Assembly: GCA_937974195.1 (NCBI GenBank) | Contig: CALJIC010000031.1 | Coordinates: 1-29,859 of the forward strand | Reading direction: 5' to 3' | Length of the DNA: 29,859 bases | Source: an uncultured Roseiflexaceae bacterium | GTDB lineage: Bacteria > Chloroflexota > Chloroflexia > Chloroflexales > Roseiflexaceae | Shown here: positions 8,373-16,490 of the stretch, piece after piece | How positions within the stretch are numbered: the first letter of the stretch is position 1 | How the letters are laid out: each line of letters begins with the position of its first letter | The notes under the pieces: model-generated | The model's input: only the letters and a program-made list of their open reading frames with translations | What the model was told of the DNA's origin: nothing | Database searches by the model: none | Translations under genes and position numbers: made by a program

Positions 8373-9344
8373 ATGGCCAAGACCAAGCGCGCGCTGATCA
8401 CCGGCATCACCGGGCAGGACGGCTCCTACCTCGCCGAGTTCCTGCTCGAAAACGGGTACGAGGTGATCGGCATGATCCGCCGATCCAGCACCGTCAACTT
8501 CGAGCGCATCAAGCACATCCAGGACAAGATCACCCTGGTGCCGGGCGATCTGCTCGATGAGGTGTCGCTGATCCATATGCTGCGCGAGCACCGGCCGACC
8601 GAGGTGTACAACCTGGCCGCGCAGAGCTTCGTGCAGACCTCGTTCTCGCAGCCGGTGTTCACCGGCGAGGTCACCGCGCTGGGGGTGACGCGCCTGCTGG
8701 ATGCCATCCGCATCGTGGACCCGGACATCCGCTTCTACCAGGCCAGCTCGTCCGAGATGTTCGGCAAGGTGGTGGAGGTGCCGCAGCGCGAGACCACGCC
8801 GTTCTACCCGCGCTCGCCCTACGGCGTCGCCAAGGTCTACGGCCACTGGATCACGGTCAACTACCGCGAGAGCTACGGCATGCACGCCAGCAGCGGGATC
8901 CTGTTCAACCACGAGAGCCCGAGGCGCGGGCTCGAGTTCGTGACGCGCAAGATCACGCACGGCGTGGCGCGCATCAAGCTCGGGATGGACAAGGAGCTGC
9001 GCCTCGGGAACCTGGAGGCCCAGCGCGACTGGGGCTTCGCCGGGGACTACGTGCGCGCCATGTGGCTGATGCTGCAGCAGGACACCCCCGGCGACTACGT
9101 CGTGGCGACCGGCCAGACCCACACGGTGCGGCGCTTCTGCGAGCTGGCCTTCGGCCACGTCGGGCTGGACTACCAGGACTACGTGGTGGTCGACGAGCGC
9201 TTCTTCCGCCCGGCGGAGGTGGACCTACTGGTGGGCGACCCGACGCGCGCGCGCACGGTGCTCGGCTGGGAGCCGGAGGTCTCCTTCGAGCAGCTGGTGG
9301 CGATGATGGTCGAGGCGGACATCAAGCTGCTGCAGGGGCAGTAG
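8373..9344 (+). CDS. gmd: GDP-mannose 4,6-dehydratase
   Basis: An NADP-dependent short-chain dehydrogenase of the extended type, which converts GDP-mannose to GDP-4-keto-6-deoxymannose, the precursor of GDP-fucose and GDP-rhamnose. The 323-residue product has the Rossmann motif GITGQDG (11-17), YNLAAQSFVQTSF (79-91), SSSEMFG (125-131) and the catalytic YxxxK (Tyr150, Lys154) in SPYGVAKVYGHW. Also typical is FNHESPRRG. ATG 8373 has GGAGG about 10 nt upstream; an upstream in-frame ATG at 8325 lies in a palindrome and is rejected. No fcl or glycosyltransferase is adjacent. It converges with the TPR gene, leaving 2 bp between stops. Confidence 0.94.
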   Translation: MAKTKRALITGITGQDGSYLAEFLLENGYEVIGMIRRSSTVNFERIKHIQDKITLVPGDLLDEVSLIHMLREHRPTEVYNLAAQSFVQTSFSQPVFTGEVTALGVTRLLDAIRIVDPDIRFYQASSSEMFGKVVEVPQRETTPFYPRSPYGVAKVYGHWITVNYRESYGMHASSGILFNHESPRRGLEFVTRKITHGVARIKLGMDKELRLGNLEAQRDWGFAGDYVRAMWLMLQQDTPGDYVVATGQTHTVRRFCELAFGHVGLDYQDYVVVDERFFRPAEVDLLVGDPTRARTVLGWEPEVSFEQLVAMMVEADIKLLQGQ

Positions 9345-9346
9345 GG

Positions 9347-12300
9347 CTAGTTGTCGAGGCCAGCGAGCGCCTCGCGGGCCTCGCTGGCCCAGATGCTGCC
9401 GGCGCCCTTCTCGATCACCGCCTGGTACGAGGCCGCGGCCTCGGCGGGGCGGCCGGCCAGCTCCTCGGCCAGGCCCTGGTAGTAGCGCGCCTCGGGGTAC
9501 CCGTCGTCCTGCTGTGAGACCGCGAGCCGGAAGTGCTCGATGGCATCGTTGTACTGGCTCTGCGCGAAGTGCACCCTGCCGAGCCAGTAGTGCGCTTCGG
9601 GGAAGACTGGCTGCAGCCGCACGGCGTCCTCGAGATCGCCGCGGGCGTCCTCGAGGCGGCCGGAGCGGATGCGGATGATCGCCCGGCGGAAGTGCGGCTC
9701 GGCCAGATCGCCGACGCGGATCGCCTGGCCGTAGGCCTCGAGCGCCCGCTCCTCCAGCCCCTGCTGCTCATACAGCCGGCCCTGCACCAGGTAGGCCTCG
9801 GGGTAGTCCGGCCGCCGCTCCAGCGCGCGCCGCAGGCTCTCCTCGGCCTGGGCGATCTGGTTGAGCTGGATCTGGGCCTGCGCCAGCCCCAGGTAGGCCT
9901 CGGCGTAGTCCTCGCGCAGCCCGGTCGCGTCGGCGTAGGCGTTCGCCGCCGCCTGCGGGTCCCCTTCGCGCAGAAGCGCCTCGCCCAGCCACAGGTGCGC
10001 CTCGGCGGACTGGGGGTCGCGCAGGGTGGCGTTGCGGAAGTGGCCGAGCGCCACCGACCAGCGGTTCTCGGCGGCCGCCGCGCGCCCAAGCCCGATGTAG
10101 GCCGTCGCCAGGCTGTCGTTCTGCCGCAGCGCCGCGTTGTACTGCTCAACCGCCGTGGCGATGTCCCCCCGGTGGAGCGCCACATCGCCCAGCACCACCT
10201 GCGCCGCGGGGTAGGCGCCGCCGGCCAGCTCGATCGCCCGGGTCGCCTCCTGCTGCGTCGCGTCGAGCTGGTTGAGCCGCAGGCGCGCCAGCGCCAGCCC
10301 GTAGTGGCTGCTCGGGTCGGACGGGTCGACGGAGACCGCGCGCTCGAAGGCGGTCGCCGCCAGTTCGTCCTCGCGGTAGGCCAGCAGCATCTGGCCGATC
10401 TGCCTGAGCGTCTCCGGGTTGTCCTCGCCGGCGTCCAGCGCCGCGCGGTAGTTGCGCGTGGCGACCTGCGGGTTGTTGCGGTTGATCTGGGCCAGCGCCA
10501 GGAGCGACGGGATGTGGCGCGGGTCGGCGGAGAGCGCGGCCTCGAACTGGATCTCGGCCTCAGCGATGTTCTCCTCGGCCACCAGCAGCCGGCCCATCTC
10601 GTAGGCGATGTCGGGGTAGCGCTCGGCGCCGCGGGGCGTCACGCGCTCGGCGCGCTCGAGCACGGTGCGCGTGGCCTGCAGGTCGCCGCTGGCGCGGTAG
10701 AGCTCCGCCAGCTCGATCAGCGCGCCCACGTTGTTGCGGTTGGCGAGCGGGAGCAGCACCCGCTCCGCCTCAGCGTAGCCGGTTGGGCCGCTCAGGCGCA
10801 GGGTGGTGGCCAGCGCCAGCGCGGTCGCGTCGCTGGGGCGGTGCTGGTGCAGCCAGCGGCGCTCGGCGATCGCCGTGGGCCAGTCGTGCTGCTGCTCGGC
10901 GAGCTCGGCGAGCCGCTGGTGCGCCGGGAAGTAGGCGTCGTTGAGCTCGATCGAGCGCTGGAGCAGCTCCCGCGCGCGCGCCGGGTCCTGCGGGAGCGCG
11001 GCCAGCGCCAGCCCGTAGGGCGGCTCGGGGGCCTCCGGCGCGAGGCGGGCGGCGGCCTCGTACTGCTCGATGGCCGCGGCCGGATCGCCGGCGATCACCA
11101 GGGCGTCGCCGAGCAGGAAGCGCGGCTCGTGGTTGTCCGGCTCGGCCGCCATGCGCGCCTGCAGCTGCTCTGCGATCGGCGTGACCGGTGTCCCGGCGCC
11201 GGTGAGCAGCGCCCAGAGCGCGTCCAACCCCTGGCGCGGGCGCGGCCCGCGCGTCTGCAGCAGCTCGATGTCCACCACCGTCTTCCACCGGCGCTGCTCG
11301 GCGAGCACGTCGCCGATGCGCTGCGCCTGGGTGACGGCGATGCGCCCGGCGATGTTGCGGCCGGCGGCGTCCTCGGCGGCGGAGCGGCGGCTCCAGAGGG
11401 CGATCAGCTGCTCGCTCTGCGCGATCGCGCTCTCGATCTGGTCGCTGCTGCTGTCGATCACGGTCGCCGGGAGGGGCGGCGCGGCCTGGAGCTCCCAGAT
11501 CAGCGGGCCGCTGGCGCCGACCTGGCGGGCGAGGGTCAGCAGGGCGCGCTCCTGCATCACGCCGGACCGCAGCCGGGTGGCGAGCAGGTCGCGCAGCTCG
11601 GGCACGGTGAGCACATCCTCGGCCGCCGCGCGCTCGGCGGCGTTGCTCAGCCGCTCGGCGGCCATGTCGAGCTGCCCGTTGAGGCGGTACGCCTGGCTCA
11701 TCGTCAGCAGCAGCTGGGCCGAGGGCCGCAGCAGCAGCGTTTCCGAAGACGGCACCAGCTGGGGCATCTGCAGGTTCGCGTCGGGCGGGATGATCGCTTC
11801 GAGCGACTGCACGGCGGCGGCGGCGTCTCCGGCGCGAAGGGACTCGAGCGCCAGGTTGTAGCGCAGCTCGCCCAGGTCGCGCCCGTCCAGCAGCAGGATC
11901 GTCTGGTTGAACGCCTCACGGGCGCCCGCGGCGTCCCCGGCGTCCTGCAGGATCGCGCCGAGATTGTTGTAGAGCCGGGCGGTGTCGGTAGCGCGGCTGT
12001 CGGCGATCGCGCGCCGGTAGGCTTCGGCGGCGGCCCGGTACTCGCCGCGCGCCCAGAGGATGTTGCCGCGCACGACGTTCGGCAGCGCCGGGAGCAGCGC
12101 CGGCTCCTGGGCGATGAGCGAGTCGAGCGTGTACAGCGCGCGGTCGACCTGGCCGGCCCCGTAGTCGGCCAGCGCCGTGATGAGCTGCGGCACGACGACG
12201 CCGCCGACGATCGGGCGGCTGGCGAGGATGTAGTGGTCCGGCAGCGCGAAGCGCGCGACGTACCCCTCCCAGGCGTTCGCGGCGAGCGACCCGGTGGGTC

Positions 12301-12808
12301 GGTACACGATCTCCGGTAGCAGCGACTCCTGGTCGAGCATCCCGCCGGGCGTCACCTCGCCCCAGATCACCGCGTCGGCGCCGCGCTGCTCGGCGACCGC
12401 CAGCGCGGCCGCGGCGTTCTCCGGCGGCGCGCCGAGCACCTGCGCCACGATGCGGCCCTCGCTGGCGGCGTTGATCGCCCGCGCGAGGTCCTCGGCCACC
12501 GCCGCGCCGGTCCGCCCATCGTCGCTGCTGCGGAAGGGGGCGACGAGCACGGTGAACTCCTCCGTGCTGATCCCGGGCAGCAGGCGCGGCAGCAGGAGCA
12601 GCGACAGCAGCGCCATCAGCGCGGCGACGAGCCCGATGCGCACGCGCGGGCTGTAGACGGCCTCCTGCACCTGGCCGATCAGCACGTCGCGGCGGCGCCT
12701 GGCCCGCTGGCGCGGCGCGCCGCTGGAGGGCGGAGGGGTGGCAGGCGCATCCTGGTCTGCCACACGGCTGCGAAGACGGGCGAGCTGTCGGGCGATGCGG
12801 GTTCTCAT
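9347..12808 (-). CDS. Giant membrane-anchored TPR protein
   Basis: A 1153-residue protein with a basic N-terminal region (RQRARRRR at 33-40) and one membrane helix at about 57-78. Next is an alpha/beta segment (about 81-155: FTVLVAPFRSSDDG ... GADAVIWGEV) that resembles TolB-like or CsgG-like nucleotide-free folds. Tandem TPR-like helical pairs fill most of residues 205-1150. Units such as GDAAGAREAFNQTI and PDYPEAYLVQGRLYEQQGLEERALEAYGQAI repeat with the usual 34-residue spacing. Most of the protein is predicted to lie outside the cytoplasm. Its ATG overlaps the stop of the GGDEF regulator in an ATGA, so the two are translationally coupled. The function is not known; a scaffold or sensor role is inference. 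Confidence 0.88.
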   Translation of the reverse strand: MRTRIARQLARLRSRVADQDAPATPPPSSGAPRQRARRRRDVLIGQVQEAVYSPRVRIGLVAALMALLSLLLLPRLLPGISTEEFTVLVAPFRSSDDGRTGAAVAEDLARAINAASEGRIVAQVLGAPPENAAAALAVAEQRGADAVIWGEVTPGGMLDQESLLPEIVYRPTGSLAANAWEGYVARFALPDHYILASRPIVGGVVVPQLITALADYGAGQVDRALYTLDSLIAQEPALLPALPNVVRGNILWARGEYRAAAEAYRRAIADSRATDTARLYNNLGAILQDAGDAAGAREAFNQTILLLDGRDLGELRYNLALESLRAGDAAAAVQSLEAIIPPDANLQMPQLVPSSETLLLRPSAQLLLTMSQAYRLNGQLDMAAERLSNAAERAAAEDVLTVPELRDLLATRLRSGVMQERALLTLARQVGASGPLIWELQAAPPLPATVIDSSSDQIESAIAQSEQLIALWSRRSAAEDAAGRNIAGRIAVTQAQRIGDVLAEQRRWKTVVDIELLQTRGPRPRQGLDALWALLTGAGTPVTPIAEQLQARMAAEPDNHEPRFLLGDALVIAGDPAAAIEQYEAAARLAPEAPEPPYGLALAALPQDPARARELLQRSIELNDAYFPAHQRLAELAEQQHDWPTAIAERRWLHQHRPSDATALALATTLRLSGPTGYAEAERVLLPLANRNNVGALIELAELYRASGDLQATRTVLERAERVTPRGAERYPDIAYEMGRLLVAEENIAEAEIQFEAALSADPRHIPSLLALAQINRNNPQVATRNYRAALDAGEDNPETLRQIGQMLLAYREDELAATAFERAVSVDPSDPSSHYGLALARLRLNQLDATQQEATRAIELAGGAYPAAQVVLGDVALHRGDIATAVEQYNAALRQNDSLATAYIGLGRAAAAENRWSVALGHFRNATLRDPQSAEAHLWLGEALLREGDPQAAANAYADATGLREDYAEAYLGLAQAQIQLNQIAQAEESLRRALERRPDYPEAYLVQGRLYEQQGLEERALEAYGQAIRVGDLAEPHFRRAIIRIRSGRLEDARGDLEDAVRLQPVFPEAHYWLGRVHFAQSQYNDAIEHFRLAVSQQDDGYPEARYYQGLAEELAGRPAEAAASYQAVIEKGAGSIWASEAREALAGLDN

Positions 12809-14133
12809 GGGGTGTTCTGCAGGATCGTCTGGGCCACGAGCGCCAGGAACTCGTCGGTGCGGAACGGCTGGCGCAGGAAGTGCTGCACGCCGTGCGCGGC
12901 GCCGGCGTCCTCATCCTGCTGGCGCGTGGTGATCACCAGCAGCGGCACGAGCGGCTGCTCCTCGCGCAGCTGGTCAGCCATCTCCCACAGCGAGTCGCCC
13001 AGGCGCGCATCGGCGACGATCAGCGAGAGGTCCAGCTCATAGGCCAGCAGCACGCCGGCCTCGATGACGCCCGGGGCCTCAAGCGTGCGGTAGCCGTTGT
13101 CCTTGAGGGCCGTCTGGAGCAGCCGGCGCAGCCCGTCGTCGGCGGTGACCACCAGGACGGCGGGCGGCGCGCTGCCGCGGCGCTCGTGGGCCACGGCGGC
13201 GGGCTGCGTGCCGCGCACGTCCACGGCGTAGAAGCTGCCGGGCTGCTGCTTGGCGAACTGCTTCATCTCGGCCGCCACCCGGCTGGCCTCCTCGTGGTCG
13301 GCGAAGGTGCGGTGGCGGTTCGTGACGACGCCGATCGACACCGAGATGATCGGGAAGCGCCGCGGGACGCCCTGGCGGTCGGTGCCGATCAGGTAGCCGC
13401 GCGCCAGGTCCTCGGGGTCATAGAGGGTGCGGACGCGCTCGTCGAACAGTTTGATGATGCACTGGCACAGCTCGGGGATCACATCGGGGTTGGTGAGTAT
13501 GGCGAAGTCATCGCCGCCGATATGCCCGATGAAGTCGGTGCTCGTGCCGCAGGTCTGCACCGCCTCCTGGACCACCTCGGCCACCAGGCGGATGACCCGG
13601 TCGCCGCGGGCGGGGCCGTAGGTGTCGTTGAACGCCTTGAAGTTGTCGATATCGACGTAGAGCAGCGCGAAGAGCGCGCCGCTCTTGAGGCGGTACTTGA
13701 GCTCCTCGGTGAGCAGGATGTTGCCGGACAGCCCGGTGAGCGGGTTGAGCACGGGCTTGCGCGCGGCGCGCGCCAGGTGGCTCTTGATGCGCGCCAGCAG
13801 CTCGGGGATGTTGAACGGCTTGATAATGTAGTCGTCCGCGCCGGTCTCGAACCCAGTGACGACGTCGTCGGGGGTCGACTTCGCCGTGAGGATCAGCATC
13901 GGCAGGTGGGCCGTGCGCGTGTCGTTGCGCAGCTGGCGGATCGCCTCGTAGCCGTCCATGTGCGGCATCATCAGGTCGACGAGCACCAGATCGGGCACGA
14001 TCTCCTGCGCCGTGCGCACCAGCTGGTCGCCGTTCTGCGCCGGGAACACCTCGTACCCCTGGCTGCGCAGCACCACTTCCAGCAGCTGCCGCACGGTAGG
14101 CTCGTCGTCCGCGATGAGGATGCGCTTCGTCAT
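12805..14133 (-). CDS. Response regulator, REC-GGDEF-REC
   Basis: 442 residues. The first receiver domain (1-122) is intact: acidic pair Asp9-Asp10, phospho-acceptor Asp53, Thr83, Lys105 (IIKPF). A GGDEF domain follows (about 127-300; NPLTGLSGN, LYVDIDNFKAFND). Its active-site loop reads GGDDF (206-210) instead of GGDEF or GGEEF, so diguanylate cyclase activity is uncertain. The C-terminal domain (about 325-440) is a second receiver with an Asp (VADARLGD) but RQPF in place of KPF, so probably a pseudo-receiver. No SD precedes ATG 14133. It overlaps the TPR gene by 4 bp, which suggests the pair works together. Confidence 0.9.
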   Translation of the reverse strand: MTKRILIADDEPTVRQLLEVVLRSQGYEVFPAQNGDQLVRTAQEIVPDLVLVDLMMPHMDGYEAIRQLRNDTRTAHLPMLILTAKSTPDDVVTGFETGADDYIIKPFNIPELLARIKSHLARAARKPVLNPLTGLSGNILLTEELKYRLKSGALFALLYVDIDNFKAFNDTYGPARGDRVIRLVAEVVQEAVQTCGTSTDFIGHIGGDDFAILTNPDVIPELCQCIIKLFDERVRTLYDPEDLARGYLIGTDRQGVPRRFPIISVSIGVVTNRHRTFADHEEASRVAAEMKQFAKQQPGSFYAVDVRGTQPAAVAHERRGSAPPAVLVVTADDGLRRLLQTALKDNGYRTLEAPGVIEAGVLLAYELDLSLIVADARLGDSLWEMADQLREEQPLVPLLVITTRQQDEDAGAAHGVQHFLRQPFRTDEFLALVAQTILQNTP

Positions 14134-14175
14134 GGATCAGGATACAGGTACAAAGCCTTCAGCGAGATGCTCTGC

Positions 14176-14214
14176 GGCTGCCAGCGGGCAGCGTCGCCGC
14201 CGGTGCTGGCAGCC
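14176..14214. other. Inverted repeat in the PfkB-GGDEF gap
   Basis: A perfect 10-bp inverted repeat, GGCTGCCAGC (14176-14185) and GCTGGCAGCC (14205-14214), around a 19-nt loop; an outer C-G pair can extend it to 11 bp. It lies 43 bp upstream of the GGDEF start codon. It could be an operator or an RNA hairpin; no T-run is present. Confidence 0.45.
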
Positions 14215-14260
14215 GGCTCCTCTCACCGCCGGGCGGCAGGTCGCCGAGACGGCACGTACG

Positions 14261-14279
14261 GGCAGGCTCGCCGCCTGCC
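14261..14279 (-). terminator. Hairpin just after the PfkB-family gene
   Basis: A 7-bp stem pairs 14261-14267 (GGCAGGC) with 14273-14279 (GCCTGCC), beginning 4 bp past the - strand stop. There is no T-run, so it is a weak terminator candidate or a 3'-end stabiliser. Confidence 0.35.
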
Positions 14280-14282
14280 AGC

Positions 14283-15230
14283 TCAGATGACCAGCTGCGC
14301 GTACAGGTTCTCGAGCGTCAGGTCCTGCCGCACCGTCTCGTCCGAGTCGAGCGTCAGGGTTGCCGCGCTGACCCCCAGCCGCACCGCCTCGTCCACCGGG
14401 ATGTCGTTGAGCAGGGCGTACACCACCGCGGCGGTCAGCGCAGCGCCGGCGCCGGTCGGGTCAACGATCTCGACCTCGATCGCCGGGATGTGGCCGCTGG
14501 CATCGGGGGTGGCGTAGACCAGCCCGGCCTCGCCCAGCGTCACGATCGCCACCTCGACGCCGCACGCCACCAGCTCGCGCGCGGCGACGATCCCCTGCGC
14601 CACGTCGGCGACCGGGTGGCCGGTGAGCGCCTGCGCCTCCACGCTGTTCGACACCACCAGGTAGAACGACCCGATCAGCGGCCGGTAGCGCAGCGCGGGG
14701 GCGTAGGCGACGGTGTCGACCGCCACTGGCACGCCGGCGTCCCGGCAGATCGCCAGCAGCACCTCGGCGCTGGCGAGCGGCACGTTCGCGTCGATCACCA
14801 CCATGCGCGCTGCCGCCAGCTGCTCGGCGTGCGCCAGGATGACGTCCGGCGTCAGCGCCGCGATCGGCTCGGTGTCGTCCACCCCGACCAGCAGCTGGGC
14901 CTGTGGCCCGTACAGCGCGATGTAGGCCGCCGAGTGGCTCTCGCACGTCTCCAGCATGTAGCCGTCGACGATCACGCCGGCCTGCTTCGTCTGGCCGATG
15001 ATCGTCCGCCCGAAGTCGTCGGGGCACACGACGCTGATCAGCGCGGTGGGCAGGCCGAGGCGCGCCAGGTTCTCGGCGATGTTGCGGCCGCAGCCGCCGA
15101 CGCTGACGCGCACCTCACCGGCGTTGGAGGTGTTGGCCAGCGTGTCGCCGCGCAGGCGGGCTTTGATGTCCAGGCAGGCCGCGCCGACCACCACCACCTC
15201 GGGCGATACCCCATCATCTCTTTGCGCCAT
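14283..15230 (-). CDS. PfkB-family carbohydrate kinase homologue, catalytic Asp absent
   Basis: 315 residues with the ribokinase/PfkB fold: N-terminal VVVVGAACLDIKARL, first signature VGGCGRNIAENLARLGL (44-60), and second signature at 257-267. The second signature is normally DTTGAGDxF, where the Asp is the catalytic base; here it reads DPTGAGAAL, with Ala263 in that place. The substrate cannot be told from sequence, though ADH-like and sugar contexts are common for this family. ATG 15230 has GGGGG 8 nt upstream; GTG 15239 is an alternative. It overlaps the SPFH gene end by 17 bp, showing tight coupling. Confidence 0.88.
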   Translation of the reverse strand: MAQRDDGVSPEVVVVGAACLDIKARLRGDTLANTSNAGEVRVSVGGCGRNIAENLARLGLPTALISVVCPDDFGRTIIGQTKQAGVIVDGYMLETCESHSAAYIALYGPQAQLLVGVDDTEPIAALTPDVILAHAEQLAAARMVVIDANVPLASAEVLLAICRDAGVPVAVDTVAYAPALRYRPLIGSFYLVVSNSVEAQALTGHPVADVAQGIVAARELVACGVEVAIVTLGEAGLVYATPDASGHIPAIEVEIVDPTGAGAALTAAVVYALLNDIPVDEAVRLGVSAATLTLDSDETVRQDLTLENLYAQLVI

Positions 15231-16485
15231 TGCTGCCACCCCCGCCGCCTCCAGGCGGCCTCTCGCTGCGGTTCTCCTCGAACAGGCCGGGGTAGATATG
15301 TTCGCGGACCGGAGACTCCCCGGCGGCGCGGATGGCAGTGACTATGATCTCCTCCAGCATCGCGGGCGTGAGCTGGCCGTCGAGCTGATCCTGCAGCGCC
15401 TCGACCAGGGCGCGCACGCGCGTCGCCTCGACCTCGGCCTCCTTCTTGCCGACGACGTCGAGGTAGTAGGCGTCGTTCAAGGCGGCGGACTGGCGCTCCT
15501 TCTGCTCGCGGCCCAGCCGGCGCTCCACATTCTCGGTGAGCCGGGTCAGGAGATCGCGGTCCAGCTTGTAGAGGTCGATGTCGAGGTGCGTGACCGTGAC
15601 GCCCCAGCGGCTGACGAGCACCTTTAGCTCGCGCAGGACGGCCGCGGAGAGCGGGCCGCGGTTGAGGTACGCCTCGAGCATCGAGCCGCGCAGCATCCGG
15701 GCGTCGTCCTCGGGCATCGGCGCGCCGGAGCGGTCGAGGAGCGGCGGCGGGCCTGACTCGTTCAGGTGGAAGGCGACCGAGCGCACGATGTCGTCCACCT
15801 CGGCTGCCATCTGGCGGGCGAGCAGCTTCTCCCAGAAGGCCGGGTCGAGCTGGGCGCGCGCCAGCGACATGCCCATCTCCCTGGCGACGTCGTTCTGGAT
15901 CTTGCCGCGGTTGGGGATGCCCACCAGCGCCCTGGCCGGGTCGGTGACGCGGTAGCGCACGTGGACCTCGACCATATCGATGTTGTGGTAGGCGCGGGTG
16001 TTGACGTTCTCGACTCGCGTGTCCAGCGTGAGCTCGTAGAGCGGGATGGTGGCGACGTGCCGGTCCAGGATCGAGAAGGGCACCGTCTGCCCGGCGTCGG
16101 CCTGGTAGACCTGGGTGCTGAGGAACGGCGCGTACATCACCGCGTGGTCCTCGGGGATGACGAGGGTGTTGGCGCGCAGCTGCCGGAAGGTGTACAGCAG
16201 CACCAGCAGCCAGACCGCCGGCACCAGGATGCGGCCGGCCGTGCCGAGCCAGGCGTCCCCCAGGAAGCCGGCGGCGATCAGCGAGGTCAGGGCTGCCAGG
16301 AGGGTCAGAAAGCGGATGTCCCCGGTGTCCCCAACCTGGCCCATCACCAGCGTCAGCACCAGGATGAGCACGCTGATCGTCGTGACGATCCCGGTCTGCG
16401 GCACCACCAGGTAGATCACGACCAGCGAGAGGAACATGAGCGCGAGCGCCAGGTTGGCGGACGCCGTGGTGTGTCTGAGTCGCAT
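15214..16485 (-). CDS. Membrane SPFH/band-7 domain protein
   Basis: 423 residues. There are about four N-terminal hydrophobic segments (roughly 10-29, 33-49, 58-78, 84-100). A band-7 (prohibitin-homology) domain follows, from LVIPEDHAVMYAPFLSTQ (about 109) to about 320, with VRYRVTDPARAL typical of the family. A helical Glu/Lys/Arg-rich stretch (LTRLTENVERRLGREQK) lies near 315-335, and the Gly/Ser-rich tail is disordered. SPFH proteins form membrane microdomain scaffolds or protease-associated rings. ATG 16485 has GGAGGT about 9 nt upstream inside the dehydrogenase end; the gap to that stop is 5 bp. The multi-span N-terminus is unusual for stomatin-like proteins, which usually have one. Confidence 0.85.
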   Translation of the reverse strand: MRLRHTTASANLALALMFLSLVVIYLVVPQTGIVTTISVLILVLTLVMGQVGDTGDIRFLTLLAALTSLIAAGFLGDAWLGTAGRILVPAVWLLVLLYTFRQLRANTLVIPEDHAVMYAPFLSTQVYQADAGQTVPFSILDRHVATIPLYELTLDTRVENVNTRAYHNIDMVEVHVRYRVTDPARALVGIPNRGKIQNDVAREMGMSLARAQLDPAFWEKLLARQMAAEVDDIVRSVAFHLNESGPPPLLDRSGAPMPEDDARMLRGSMLEAYLNRGPLSAAVLRELKVLVSRWGVTVTHLDIDLYKLDRDLLTRLTENVERRLGREQKERQSAALNDAYYLDVVGKKEAEVEATRVRALVEALQDQLDGQLTPAMLEEIIVTAIRAAGESPVREHIYPGLFEENRSERPPGGGGGGSNGAKR

Positions 16486-16490
16486 CGAGC

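Noticed and set aside
9533..12319. A 928-codon open frame on the + strand opposite the giant TPR gene
   Set aside because: Very GC-rich coding DNA leaves its antisense frames open. The translation is low-complexity Arg/Gly/Val/Leu with no domains, whereas the - strand frame has clear TPR repeats and a coupled upstream gene.
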